A stretch of DNA of 64,000 nt, taken from positions 125,798,695 to 125,862,694 of the forward strand of contig CM070904.1 in the NCBI GenBank assembly GCA_036417435.1, in the 5' to 3' direction. The stretch is from Inia geoffrensis (lineage: Eukaryota > Chordata > Mammalia > Artiodactyla > Iniidae). The notes beneath the pieces are model-generated. The model was given only the letters and a program-made list of their open reading frames with translations. It had not been told where the DNA came from and did no database searches. Shown piece after piece: positions 34,335 to 46,454 of this stretch (positions are counted from its first letter, which is position 1; each line of letters starts with the position of its first letter). Made by a program: the position numbers and the translations under genes.

Positions 34335-35370
34335 ACTTTAATAAATGTTTTTTTGAAGGCTTTATGTTTTTCAAACATCCAATTTAGTTTGTAATGGGAA
34401 TTCAAAGATGGCAAAGGGATATGCATGCCATCATACTCTTTCAAAAAATCAAAACAGAGACATCTCTAATCAATTACTACCCTCTTTCTCCCTGAACCAG
34501 GAATCCTTCTTAACATAGTCCTCTGGGTAGTCCACATTAAACAACTGGAATTGACAGCTGAAAAGAAACTTATGGGCCATCCCCTGATGCAATTGCAGTT
34601 AGTGACAAATTCATCTTTTGAAATTCCCCCGGTATTCTTACCCATTTACTATGTGATGGTAATATCCTCTCTCCCCAAGAGCTGGCATCCCAACTCATTC
34701 ATCTTTTCTATGCAATAATAATCTCCATCTGCTTTGAGTGGCAAAGAAAAAACGAATTCACAGTCCACTATTGAGATTATATTAAAAAATACAAACCACA
34801 CTACACTGTAATTTGTCTAATGATTACCTGTTATTTCTTTAGAGATCACCCAGTAAAAAGATCTTAACTTCCTATTATCTGTGTTTCCTGATGTGAAAAC
34901 CGGTCTGAGTCCTTGTCATGAGCATGTGTGACAATGGATTAGGTGCTCTTAGAAAAGAGAGTGGTTTTCACACAGTCTCCTTGTTCTCCCTACAAAACTG
35001 TAAAATCCCCACAAGCTAAACACAGGCTCTTTTACACTGTGCTTTCTCTTGGGCCTGTTCAAGAGAGTCCCAGTAAATTTAGTAGCATATTAATAGTGTC
35101 ACTACTCACAGGCCTATTGAAGGTCAGTCCAATGGAAATTTTCTTAGAACTGTAAAGCAAAACCAAATACAATGCAAGTGTAGAGAATGATTATACTTCC
35201 CCTAGGTAGACCAGATGTCCATAAAGGGGGCATACAGTAAAATGCAGCCAGAATAGATTATGCTAGTGTCTTTAAGCCAGAGGCTCTCTAATTCTCCTAA
35301 CAAGGGAGTCCCAAAGTCTAGGCAGGTGGGAGGTCTTGTTTTAGCATTCATCTGAAAGCTGCGTTTTGTA
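34335..35370. other. AT-rich non-coding DNA
   Basis: No gene and no repeat family that I can assign with confidence. Confidence 0.35.
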
Positions 35371-35453
35371 CCCAAATTTTAATTTTTTAAAATATCAAAC
35401 TTGCAGAAAAGTTGAAAAACAATTAAATAAATACACATTTGCCCTTTAGCAAT

Positions 35454-35502
35454 TATATATATGTAAAATTGTATATATATATACACACACACACACACAT
35501 AT
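35454..35502. repeat. AT/CA microsatellite
   Basis: Alternating 'atatat' runs followed by about nine CA units. Confidence 0.85.
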
Positions 35503-36055
35503 TAGTGTATATTCAAACTTTTTGCTGAACCACTTGAAAGTAAGTTGCAAACATAAGGTCATTTTCACCCCTAAATATTTCACCTGCATCTATTAAAAGA
35601 AGGGTATTCTCTTATACAACCACAATACCATCACCACAGTCAAGAAATTTAACATGGACACAATATTATCTAATAGACAGCCCTTATTCAAATTTCTGCA
35701 ATTATTTCCAAAATGTTTTTCTTAATTATTATCTTTTATCCAATCAAGTTTCACACATTGTATTTGATTGTTTAATATATATTTTCATCTAGAGCTGTCC
35801 CCCGACCTTTTTTGTCTTTCATGACATTTATATTTTTTAACAGTCTTATGCACTATTCCCCAATATCTAGTTTCCTAATATCTTCCTCATGACGTCATTC
35901 AGATTAACTATTTTTGGCAAGAATACTGCTTCGGTGATGTTGTGTCCCTCCTAATATATCATATCAGGAAGCACATAATGTTAGTTTGTCCCATTATTTA
36001 TGAATCTAATTTTGAACCTTTAATAAGGTCTCGTCTGACAGAGCTCTCCACTGTA

Positions 36056-36141
36056 ATTATTGCGTTGGTCAAAAAGTTCGTTCGGTTTTCCGTTAAGATG
36101 TTACGAGAACCCCGAATGAACTTTTTGGCCAATCCAATAAT
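36056..36141. mobile_element. Mariner-type MITE (about 85 bp)
   Basis: Inverted ends 'ttggtcaaaaagttcgttcg' (36,065-) and 'cgaatgaactttttggccaa' (ending 36,132) flank a core of about 30 bp. The match extends outward through 'attattg' and 'caataat'. This is the end sequence of a mariner known in artiodactyl genomes. No transposase is present. Confidence 0.88.
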
Positions 36142-36290
36142 ATATAATCTGTGAAGTGACACTTTGATACTATGCAAATATCCTGTACCCCACAACACTT
36201 CACCCGATGCTTTTAGCATCAATTGATGATATTGATTGGATTAGTTATTACAGAGGTCTTGGCAAAATGGTGATTATCTATCATTCCTTC

Positions 36291-36475
36291 TTTATTTATT
36301 AGCCAGCATTCTTCAGTGAAGACAAGCTGAAATATGGGTTAATCTGTCATAAATCACATTTAAAACAGCAGGAAATCTTCCACTAGAAGCACAATGGTGA
36401 GCACAAAGTTCTGTGTGGTCTCCACTTCCATCTCCTCACCCTCACCCTTCTTTCCCTCCAACTGCTTCACTTACT
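36291..36475. other. Non-coding DNA
   Basis: Nothing recognised. Confidence 0.4.
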
Positions 36476-36479
36476 GAAC

Positions 36480-36645
36480 ACGTTGTTCCTAGCACTGTGT
36501 TAGTGTTTTAGGTACATTGATCATTTAAACTGACACAGAGAAGCAACTTTACCCAAGGTAAGTGACAGAACAGGGATTTGAACCTAAACACATGACTGAA
36601 AAATCGATATTCTTGCCCAGCCTCATTCCTAAACTGCTGTGTTGT
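36480..36645 (-). repeat. MIR fragment (antisense)
   Basis: 'agcaactttacccaaggtaa' and 'gtgacagaacagggatttga' then 'acctaaacacatgactgaaa' follow antisense MIR order. Confidence 0.7.
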
Positions 36646-37316
36646 CCCTTCTTGTATACATATATGACAATCACAGCAATGGTAATCCTTGATTTTTGTT
36701 GATTCCTAGGGAACTCATCTTCCTTCCCCCTGATTATTAGCAATGTGTTGTAAAAAGGCCAGAGGAATTGTACCAAAATAATGATCATGGGATTATGGAC
36801 CATCTTTATTTCCTCTTTATCCTTAGCTGTATTTCCCAAGTTTTCTATAATGAACATCTTTGATGGTTTGGGCAAATTTCTAGTTGTTAGATTCAAAAAG
36901 ACTCTTCCTAAGGGTCATCTGTCCCTTATAGAGCCAGACTCACGGGATAGACACATGGGTGCATGCCTGGGTATATGTGCTAGTAAGTGGTCATTCAGCA
37001 ATATATGTGATTCATTCTACACCAGACCAACTGGGGGAAAGAATCCAGTTCAACTAAGGGTCCATTTTCCCAGATTCCTAATCACAGCCTGGCTTTGTGC
37101 AAGACTGCAGGCATCCATCAAGGACAGAGAAGACTAAGCCTTGAGCCTCAAATTGTCTACAAAGTAACAGCAAGACAAGGAAACACACAAGAATCAATTT
37201 TTGAGAAGGACAAAGTAAGAAATTCTTAGCAGTGGGGTGAGAGCAGTGATCTTCATCCACCAAGGTCAGATGCAGGAGAGATAATTTAGGTTTCAAGAAA
37301 TTTCTAGAAGGAAATT
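36646..37316. other. Non-coding DNA
   Basis: Short unrelated frames only, with no repeat named. Confidence 0.35.
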
Positions 37317-37332
37317 AAGAATCACAGACCAG

Positions 37333-37786
<454 letters not shown>

Positions 37787-37797
37787 TCACAGACCAG

Positions 37798-38094
37798 AAA
37801 GTCATTGCTCTGAGAGATTTTATAAGATTCTGGACCTTTCTAACTTTCCCATGTTTTTTATTTTTGTTACTCCATTTCTGTTTCCCTATAGTCTTCTGCA
37901 GAGGGGGGAAATGCCTTTAAAAAGGAAAAAAGAAGAATTAGGAGGGTAGCTGAATCGCAATACAAAACTATGTACAATTTTAAATAACAAAAAGCCACCA
38001 TAAGATAGCTCTTACAGGTAAAGACTTGGAAGTTGATACTTCCATCCTCACATGAAAAAAAACTGAACACACTGAAAATCAACAACTTTTCTTA
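37798..38094. other. Non-coding DNA
   Basis: Nothing recognised; AT-rich. Confidence 0.4.
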
Positions 38095-38691
38095 GATTCA
38101 TAGGAGAACTGAGGTCACAGGGTAAACCACCACCCTGAAATCTGGAGAGACAGGGCAACACGGAGAATCACAACTTACCCAGAGCAGAAGCCGCCACTGA
38201 AGCCAGCAACTGGCAGGAATGCAAATGATTTGATGAATTGCTGCAGGTTGAGTGTGGACCAGCTTGACAGTTAAAAACTGCTGGGGTTCCAGTCTTAGGG
38301 AGACTCCACAATTTCCTGGGGTTTACCTCCAGGAGCCCCACCAGGTTCTTTTTGGGAAAGTAGGGAAATAATCCCTGTGCTTCAGGGAAGGGGAGGAGAA
38401 AAGTAACCATTTTAAAATACACTCAGGGGATTGTAACCATCTTGAAAGCCCAGAGCGTTCTGTTCTCCTTATCAAAGGCCCTCCAACAAGGGAAACTGCT
38501 TTACCAGAGTCTTATCTGCCCTGGGGGAAGGGCAATGAGACAGCTCCAGCCCCCTCTAGTCTTCCAGTCTCACGCAATGGGAGAAGAAGAAAAGCCAAGA
38601 AATGCTTCTGAAGGTCAAGCTCAGGATCTCAGGTCCACTGAGTTTTAATCATAAGATTATAGAATATTTCCTCTCCCCCAGTACCTTACTG

Positions 38692-39150
38692 TATTAGTTT
38701 CCTAGGGTTGCCATAACAAAGTACCATAAACTGAGTGGCTTACACAATAGAAATTTACTTTCTCACAGTTCTGGAGGCTAGAAGTCCAAAATCAAGGTAT
38801 TGGCAGGGCCATGCTCTCTCTGAAGGCTCTAGGGAAGCATCCTTCCTTGCCTCTCCTTTGTTTCTGGTGGTTGCCAGCAATCCTTGGTATTCCTTGGCTT
38901 GTGTCTGCATCTCTCCGCAATTTCTGCCTCTGTCATCACAAGGCTTCTTTCTGTGTGTCTGTGTGTATCCCTATATGTCCTCTCCTCTTATAAAAACATC
39001 GGTATTTGGATTTAGGGTCCACCTTAATCCAGTACGACCTTGTTAATGTAACTAATTACATCTGCAAAGACCCTAATTCCAAATAAGGTCACATTTTGAG
39101 GTTCCAAGTGAACATGAATTTAGAGGGAACATTATTAAACCCACTACATT
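38692..39150 (-). mobile_element. MLT1-type (MaLR) LTR in L1M
   Basis: 'tagtttcctagggttgccat', 'tctcacagttctggaggcta', 'atcggtatttggatttaggg' and 'tctgcaaagaccctaattcc' are the complete antisense order of an MLT1A-like LTR. L1M text resumes on both sides. Confidence 0.9.
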
Positions 39151-40525
39151 ATCACCATATCAACAATTCCAGGATAATAAAAGTAAATTGCAACTGAGAG
39201 AGCCGCAAGACACAGACTTTATTAAAGATAGAGTTCTTAGGGAACCTAAAAACAACAGAGAGAAAAAAATAAATAAAATTAGGAAACTGAAGTCTCTGGC
39301 ACCTATGGCTACAGCAAACATTAAACACAGCCTAGATCCTACTCAGATTAACATAAAACCTCACACTAAAAGTCTGATTAGCTCAGATTCTATTATCACA
39401 CACACCATAACCAACCTTCAACAAGAAAGTACATGTTAAAAAGCAACAAAATACTCTGTCTGAAGAGACAAAACAAGCATCAGAATCAGACTCAGAAATG
39501 ACACAGATTTTGGAATATCTGATAGGGAATTTAAAATAACTATGAATCATATGTTAAGAGCTCTGATAGAAAGAGCAGGTACATGTAAAACAGATGGCTA
39601 ATGAAGGCAAAGAGATGAAAACCTTAAGAAAGAATCAAGAGGAAATACAAGCAATCGAAACTGAAATGCGAACAGAAAAGAGAATGAAGAAAATGAGACA
39701 ATATCCAAGAACAAAAGGACAATTGCAAAAGGTATAACACACGCATAATGGAAATATCGGAAAGAGAAGAAAGAGAGTAGCAGACAAATCTTTAAAATAA
39801 TAATGACTGAATTTTCCAGAATCAATGATAGACACCAAACTACAGATCCAGGAAAATCAGAGAACAAGCAGAATAAATATGAAATTGCCGGAAGGAAAAT
39901 ACCCACCAACCTAGAATTCTGTATGCAGTGAAGTTAGCCTTCAAAAGTGAAGAAGAAATAAAGACTTCCTCAGGCAGACAAAAACTGAAGGAATTCGTTG
40001 CCAGTAGTCTGCCTTGCAAGAAAGGTTGAAAGGAGTTCTTCAGAGAGAAGGAAAATGATATAGCTCAGAAACTATAGACTCAGACTTAAAGAAAGGAAGA
40101 ATGCTAGAGAAGGAATAAATGAAAGTAAAATAAAATTTTTATTTTTCTGAATCTAATAGATCTAATAGATAATTGTTCAAAGTAACAATAACAGCAATGT
40201 ACTGGCTGGTTATAGCTTATGGATAAGTGAAATGATTAACAGAAATGTTATAAGGGACAGGAGGGAAGAACTGGGAAACCTCCATTATAAGCAACTGCAC
40301 TACCATGGAAGTTTTACAGTGCTAATTGAAAGTGGACTTAGGTTAGTTGTAAATGTCTATTGCAAACTGTAAGGCAACCACTAAAAGAAGTATAATTGCT
40401 GTGCTAAGAGAGGAGAGAAAATGGAATCATTTAAAATGCTCAAATAAAGCCAGAGAAGGTAGAAAGAGAGTGTTAGATTTTAAAAGGGAACAAAGAGCAA
40501 GTGCAATGATTAGAAAACAATTGCA

Positions 40526-40837
40526 GGGGACTTCCCTGGTGGCACAGTGGTTAAGAATCCACCTGCCAAAGCAGGGAACATGGGTTCAAACCCTGGTGCA
40601 GGACGATCCCACATGCCGCAGAGCAACTAAGCCCGTGTGTGCCACAGCTACTGAAGCCCATACACCTAGACCCCACGCTCCACAACAAGAGAAGCCACCG
40701 CTCTGAGAAGCACATGCACCACAATGAGGAGTATCCCCCACTTGCCACAACTACAGAAAAGCCCGCACACAACAACAAAGACCCAAGGCGTCCATAAATA
40801 AAATAAATAAATTTTATTAAAACCTTGAAAAAAAACC
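40526..40837 (+). mobile_element. Long CHR SINE in L1M
   Basis: 'cttccctggtggcacagtgg', 'gatcccacatgccgcagagc' and 'caaagacccaaggcgtccat'. An 8-bp duplication 'caattgca' is visible at 40,518-40,525 and 40,838-40,845. Confidence 0.93.
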
Positions 40838-41530
40838 CAATTGCAAACATGGCAGATATTAATCCAGCTATATCAATAATTATTTTAATGTGAATGGTCT
40901 AAATAGACCAATTAAAAGACAGAGACTGTCATAGTAGATACAAAAACAAGACCCAACTATATGTTGTCTACAAGAAAATTACTTTCAATATAAAGATACA
41001 AACAGATTAAAACTAAAGGGATGGAGATTCTGCATATGCTACAACTTGAATGAATCTTAAGGACATGCTAAGTGAAATAAGCCAGTCACACAAAAAGATA
41101 ATACATATATGAGATATCTGGAATGTAGTCAAATTCATAGAGACAGAGAGTAGAATGGTGGTTGGCAGGGAATGAGACAAGGAGTTATTGTTTAGTGGAT
41201 ATGGTCTCTGTTTTTCAAGATGAAAAGAATTCTGGAGATGGATGGTGGTGATGGTTGCACAAGAATAAGAATGTACCTAATACAATGGAAATGTACATTT
41301 TAAAATGGTTAGCATGGTAAATTTTATGTTATTTGTATTTTACAACAATAAAAAAGTTTTATTAAAATTAAAGAATGGAGAAAAGTAAAGTAATGGAGTG
41401 TACCATGCAAACTAATCAAAAGGAAGCTGGGAGATAACCTCATTCACCAGAGGACAGACAGCAGAAGCAAGAAGAACTACAATCCTGCAGCCTGTGGAAT
41501 GAAAACCACATTCACAGAAAGACAGGCAAA

Positions 41531-42450
41531 ATGAAAAGGCAGAGGACTATGTACCAGATGAAGGAACAAGATACAACTCCAGAAAAACAATTAAATGAAG
41601 TAGAGATAGGCAACCTTCCATAAAAAGAATTCAGAATAATGATAATGAAGATGATCCAGGACCTCGGAAAAAGAATGGAGGCAAATATCAAGAAGATGTA
41701 AGAAATGTTTAACAAACACCTAGAAGAATTAAAGAACAAACACCTAGAAGAATTAAAGAACAGAGATGAACAATACAATAACTGAAATGAAAAATACACT
41801 AGAAGGAATCAATAGCAGAATAACTGAGGCAGAAGAACGGATAAGTGACCTGGAAGACAGAAAGGTGGAACTCACTTCCATGGAACAGAATAAAGAAAAA
41901 AGAATGAAAAGAAATGAAGACAGCCTAAGAGACCTCTGGGACAACATCAAACGCAACAACATTCACATTAAAGGGGTCCCAGAGGGAGAAGAGAGAGAGA
42001 AAGGACCTGAGAAAATATTTGAAGAGATTATAGTCGAAAACTTCCCTAACATGGGAAAGGAAATAGCCACCCAAGTCCAGGAAGCACAGAGTCCCAGGCA
42101 GGATAAACCTGAGGAGAAACATGCCGAGACACATAGTGATCAAATTGACAAGAATTAAAGACAAAGAAAAATTATTAAAAGCAACAAGGGAGAAACAACA
42201 AATAACATACAAGGGAACTCCCATAAGGTTAACAGCTGATTTCTCAGCAGAAACTCTACAAGCCAGAAGGGAGTGGCATGATATATTTAGAGTGATGAAA
42301 GGGAAGAACCTACAACCAAGATTACTCTACCCGGCAAGGATCTCCTTCAGATTCAACAGAGAAACCAAAAGCTTTACAGACAAGCAAAAGCTAAGAGAAT
42401 TCAACACCACAAAACCAGCCCTACAACAAATGCTAAAGGAACTTCTCTAA
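41531..42450 (+). pseudogene. Broken L1 ORF1 (ORF1p)
   Basis: ORF1p is the L1 RNA-binding chaperone. The likely start is the ATG at 41,531. The frame soon meets a stop after 'GNLP' and shifts near 41,765. A readable stretch runs 41,766-42,158 (coiled coil 'ITEAEERISDLEDR', then 'IFEEIIVENFP'). After a second frame change another runs 42,121-42,450 ('ADFSAETLQARREWHDIF', 'KPALQQMLKELL'), which is the C-terminal domain and normal end. A perfect 24-bp tandem duplication (41,713-41,736 and 41,737-41,760) doubles 'NKHLEELK' in the coiled coil. It is non-functional because of at least one stop and two frame changes. Confidence 0.9.
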
Positions 42451-43236
42451 GTGGGAAACACAAGAGAAGAAAAGGACCTACAAAAACAAACACATAAAAA
42501 CAAACACATAACAATTAAGAAAATGGTAATAGGAACATACATATCGATAATTACCTTAAACATGAATAGATTAAAAGCTCCAACCAAAAGATACAGGCTC
42601 TCTGAATGGATACAAAAACAAGACCCATCTATATGCTGTCTACAAGAGACCCACTTCAGACCTAGGGACACATACAGACTGAAAGTGAGGGGATGGAAAA
42701 AGATATTCCATGCAAATGGAAATCAAAAGAAAGCTGGAGTAGCAATACTCATATCAGATAAAATAGACTTTAGAATAAAGAATGTTACAAGAGACAAGGA
42801 AGAACACTACATAATGATCAAGGGATCAATCCAAGAAGAAAATATAACAATTATAAATATATATGCACCCAACACAGGAGCACCTCAATACATAAGGCAA
42901 CTGCTAACAGCTATAAAAGAGGGAATTGAGAGTAACACAATAATAGTGGGGGACTTTAACACCTCACTTACGCCAATGGACAGATCATCCAGACAGAAAA
43001 GTAATAAGGAAACACAAGCTTTAAATGACACAATAGACCAGATAGATTTAATTGATATTTATAGGACAGTCCATCCAAAAACAGCAGATGACACTTTCTT
43101 CTCAAGTGCACATGGAACATTCTCCAGGATAGATCACATCTTGGGTCACAAATCAAGCCTCGATAAATTTAAGAAAACTGAAATCATATCAAGCATCTTT
43201 TCTGACCACAATGCTATGAGATTAGAAATCAATTAA
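42451..43236 (+). pseudogene. L1 ORF2 endonuclease domain, open 261-codon frame
   Basis: ORF2p nicks target DNA and reverse-transcribes L1 RNA. The domain proper probably starts at M25 ('MVIGTYISIITLN', 42,523). Visible active-site motifs of the APE-like endonuclease are 'LNMN' (Asn), 'CLQETH' (Glu), 'VGDFN' (Asp/Asn), 'SRIDHI' (Asp) and 'SDHNAM' (Asp-His). No stop or frameshift occurs across the domain. The frame ends at 'MRLEIN' followed by TAA at 43,234, just at the junction with a CHR SINE. The reverse transcriptase and Cys-rich parts are absent. One departure is 'LNMNR' where related copies have 'LN-N-G'. Without an ORF1 or reverse transcriptase it cannot mobilise itself. Confidence 0.92.
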
Positions 43237-43237
43237 A

Positions 43238-43337
43238 GGACTTCCTTGGTGGCACAGTGGTTAAGAATCCACCTGCCAATGCAGGGGACCCGGGTTCGAG
43301 CCCTTGTCTGGGAAGATCCCACATGCTGTGGGAGGTG
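43238..43337 (+). mobile_element. Truncated CHR SINE inside L1 ORF2
   Basis: 'acttccttggtggcacagtg' to 'gatcccacatgctgtgggag', then an abrupt switch to ORF2 text. The 3' half and tail are missing, so a deletion followed insertion or the copy arrived truncated. Confidence 0.9.
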
Positions 43338-43500
43338 CCAATTTCTTCAAAGGCACAATCTACGAAAACTGCCACAAGCAAAAATAGATAATCTACATAG
43401 GTCTATTCAAAGAAATTGAGTCAATAATTAATAAGGGTTCAAAAAAAAGAAAGCAGCAGGCCCAGACGATTTCACTGGTGACTTTTACCAAATATTTAAG

Positions 43501-43712
43501 GGGAAAAAAAGTGATACCAATTGCAGGAGTAAAATCCTACGGGAATTAATGATCATTGTGAAAGGCATTTTTTTAATGTACCAAAACAGTTATTAAGAGC
43601 TTCTCAATAGATAAATCAGGAAGTAAATTGATGGTTAAGAGAGAATGTGTTAGCCAGATAACCTTAAGAAAAGCAATGTATCCTTCATAATACAACACAT
43701 AATGTAAAGATT
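43501..43712. other. AT-rich non-coding DNA
   Basis: Probably decayed L1; no clear motif. Confidence 0.35.
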
Positions 43713-43713
43713 T

Positions 43714-44053
43714 AGGGCTTCCCTGGTGGCGCAGTGGTTAAGAATCTGCCTGCCAATGCAGGGGACCAGGAAGATCCCACATGCCACGGAGCAACTGAGT
43801 CCGTGTGCCACAACTACTGAGCCTGCACTCTAGAGCTTGCAAGCCACAACTACTGAGCCCATGTGCCACAACTACTGAAGCTTCGTGCCTAGAGCCCGTG
43901 CTCCACAACAAGAGAAGCCACCGCAATGAGAAGCCTGCTCACCGCAACAAAGAGTAGCCCCCACTCGCCACAACTAGAGAAAGCAGCACACAGCAACGAA
44001 GAACCAACACGGCCATAAATAAATAAATAAATAAATAAATATTTTTTTTAAAA
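43714..44053 (+). mobile_element. Long CHR SINE
   Basis: 'cttccctggtggcgcagtgg' through 'gcagcacacagcaacgaaga' and an (AAAT)n tail. Flanks 'aagattta' and 'aagactta' are a likely target duplication. The B-box region is deleted ('gcaggggaccaggaagatcc'). Confidence 0.94.
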
Positions 44054-44315
44054 AGACTTAAATGAGAATATTAAGCAAAATAATAGAGATTAGATTTTAT
44101 CACAATTCTAATCTTTGTAAAATTGTTTAGTGTACTTGCATTTGTAACATTAAACAAAATAACCTTTAAGATGGCATTCTAAATTTTAGTTATACAATTC
44201 AATCATACATTTAGACTATGAGTCATTCAAGTAAAAGCCCAATTTGGGGATTCTTTACATCTCAAAATTTTACAAGGAAAAAATGTTGCAAAATCATATA
44301 AAGCAAAATCCATGA
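44054..44315. other. AT-rich non-coding DNA
   Basis: No family recognised. Confidence 0.35.
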
Positions 44316-44319
44316 CGTA

Positions 44320-45555
44320 TAAAATAAGCGATTAATATCCAGACTATATAAAGAACGCCTAAAACTCAAAAAATACAAAATAAACAACCTGATTTTAAAA
44401 TGGGTAAAAGACAGCTACCATCTATCCCTTGGCCTTAACTTTGAAATTTTGAGATTATATGCGAACATGTGTAAAGACTCATGAATATGAATGATGCTGG
44501 AACTTCATAAATTCTAAAATAAAACCTGAAACCAGAAAAAAAGAATGCGTAAAAGACTTGAATAGACATTTCTTCAAAGAAGATATACAAATGGCCAAAA
44601 AGCACATGAAAAGATGCTCAACAGCACTCATCATTAGGAAAATGCAATCAATTTCATTTGCATTGAGATACCATTTCACACCCATTAGGATGACTATTAT
44701 TTAAAAACAAAAACAAACAGAAAATAACAAGTGTTGGTGAGGATGTGGAGAGATTGGAACAGCTGCGCACTGCTGGTAAACTGGTGCAGCCACTATTGGA
44801 AACAGTACAGTAGCTCCTCAAAGAATTAAACATAGAACTACCATATGATCCAGCAATTCCACTTCTGGAATTGCAAAGAACTGAAAGCAGAGACACAACA
44901 GACATTTGAACACCCATGTTTATAGCAGCATGATTCACAAGAGCCAAAAGATGGAAACAACTTGAATATCCATCTACATACAAATGAATGGATAAACAAA
45001 ACGTAGTGTATATACAGACAATGAAGTATTTATTATTCAGCCTTGAAAAGGAAGGAAACTCCGACACACACTATAACATGGATGAATCTTGAAAATATTA
45101 TGTTGGGAATTCCCTGGTGGTCCAGTGGATAGGACTCAGAGCTTCCACTGCAGGGGGCACACGTTTGATCCCAGGTTGGGGAACTAAGATCCCACAAGAC
45201 AAGCAGCACAGTCAAAAAAATAGAAAAAAGAAACTAAAAATATGCTGTGAAACAAGCCAGTCACAAAAAGACAAATACTGGGTGATTACAGTTATATGTG
45301 GTAACTAGTTTAGTCAATTCCTAAAGACAGAAAGTAGAATGGGGGTTTCCCAGGGCTGGCAGGAAAGGAGGAATGGGGAGTAAATGTTTAATGAGTACAG
45401 AGTTTCAGTTTGCAAGATTAAAAAATTTCTGGAGGTGGATGGTAGTGATGGTTACACAACAATGAGAATGCCATTGAATTTAATGCCATTGAATTGTACA
45501 CTTAAAACGCTTAAAATAATAAACTTTATGTTATATGTATTTTACCACAATTTTT
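44320..45555 (+). mobile_element. Old LINE-1 3' portion (ORF2 end and 3' UTR)
   Basis: 'gacatttcttcaaagaagat', 'gaggatgtggagagattgga', 'atgtttatagcagcatgatt', 'gaatggataaacaaaacgta', then after a SINE 'aagccagtcacaaaaagaca' and 'tggaggtggatggtagtgat'. This is the canonical end of L1M. Frames are broken. Confidence 0.88.
45105..45236 (+). mobile_element. Short CHR SINE (CHR-1 type) in L1M
   Basis: 'aattccctggtggtccagtg', 'cttccactgcagggggcaca' and 'gaactaagatcccacaagac'. Flanks 'aaaatattatgtt' and 'aaaatatgctgtg' are a likely target duplication. Confidence 0.92.
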
Positions 45556-46072
45556 AAAATTTACTAGTAGCAATAATCCATGATAAATAGAGTGCCAATA
45601 TAATTTACTGGCTAACCTGGGACATTTTGGGCTGAAAGAGTAGATGGTTTTAAAAATTACATCTGGACCCCAGGGGTAAAACGTGACTTTCCTGGGTAAC
45701 CAAGCTGCCCTCAAAATATCCTGCTCCTACCTTAGTTGAAAGTGACTGTCTTTTTAAGTGTGACAAATATTCAGTAGAGTAACTATGGAAGAAATCTCAC
45801 AGTTAACAATGCCAAGAAATAATGATGCCTGTTCTTTAACCTCAAACTTCTTAAATTTGGCCACTAAACTTTTAAAATAAAATTGCCACAATCATTTTTG
45901 GATACATTTCTGATTTATGGTTTTGTCCCAGAAGTCCGTCCTACTCCAGGACACTCACCCTTGGTTCCAGACTCAGCCGTCAGTACATATACGTGGGACA
46001 CACCTGAACCTTCCTGCCTCTGTGCCGCTCTTCTTCCCCCGTCCTCTTCCATCCCAATCCCACCCATCCTTT
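45556..46072. other. Non-coding DNA
   Basis: No gene or named repeat. Confidence 0.35.
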
Positions 46073-46085
46073 AAAGTAGGCCCCC

Positions 46086-46441
46086 TGGGGCTTCCCTGGT
46101 GGCACAGTGCTTGGGAATCTGCCTGTCCGTGCAGGGGGCACGGGTTCGAGCCCTGGTCCTGGAAGATCCCACATGCCACAGAGCAACTAAGCCCATGGGC
46201 CACAACTACTGAGCCTGTGCTCTAGATCCCGGGAGCCACAACTACTGAGCCCACGTGCCACAACTACTGAAGCCCACACGCCTAGGGCTTGTGCTCCACA
46301 AGAGAAGCCACTGCAATAAGAAGCCCGCACACCGCAACCAAGAGTAACCCCCACTCTCCACAACTAGAGAAAGCCCGTGTGCAGCAATGAAGACCCAAGG
46401 CAGCCAAAACTAAATAAATTAAAAAAAATAAAAAACAAAAT
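46086..46441 (+). mobile_element. Long CHR SINE
   Basis: 'cttccctggtggcacagtgc' through 'gcagcaatgaagacccaagg' and an A-rich tail. The target duplication is 'aaagtaggccccc' (46,073-46,085) and 'aaagttggccccc' (46,442-46,454). Confidence 0.95.
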
Positions 46442-46454
46442 AAAGTTGGCCCCC

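Larger units (their letters stand above)
35375..36290 (-). repeat. Old LINE-1 non-coding segment (L1M-like)
   Basis: 'gaaccacttgaaagtaagtt', 'accacaataccatcaccaca', 'catatcaggaagcacataat' and 'actatgcaaatatcctgtac' belong to a long, common mammalian repeat that I associate with L1M. Orientation and subfamily are uncertain. A mariner MITE interrupts it at 36,056. Confidence 0.55.
38095..41362 (+). mobile_element. Old LINE-1 (L1M) with 5' UTR, ORF1 and 3' end; ORF2 mostly deleted
   Basis: 5' UTR: 'tgaattgctgcaggttgagt' and 'gtggaccagcttgacagtta' (38,230-38,690). After an MLT1 insertion, ORF1 text runs 39,180-40,050 ('ggaatttaaaataactatga', 'aggcagacaaaaactgaagg'). The start of ORF2 reaches 41,020 ('aaaacaagacccaactatat'). 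The sequence then jumps to the ORF2 end and 3' UTR ('aggacatgctaagtgaaata', 'attctggagatggatggtgg'). All frames are destroyed. Subfamily from memory (L1MC/L1M4-like). Confidence 0.78.
41376..43500 (+). mobile_element. Younger LINE-1 segment, ORF1 to early ORF2
   Basis: Contains a pre-ORF1 leader, a broken ORF1 (41,531-42,450), and the ORF2 endonuclease domain (42,451-43,236). Beyond a truncated SINE there is about 140 bp of ORF2 ('gcaggcccagacgatttcac', the start of the reverse transcriptase region) ending near 43,480. No 3' UTR of this copy follows. It is clearly less diverged than the neighbouring L1M segments. Confidence 0.88.
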
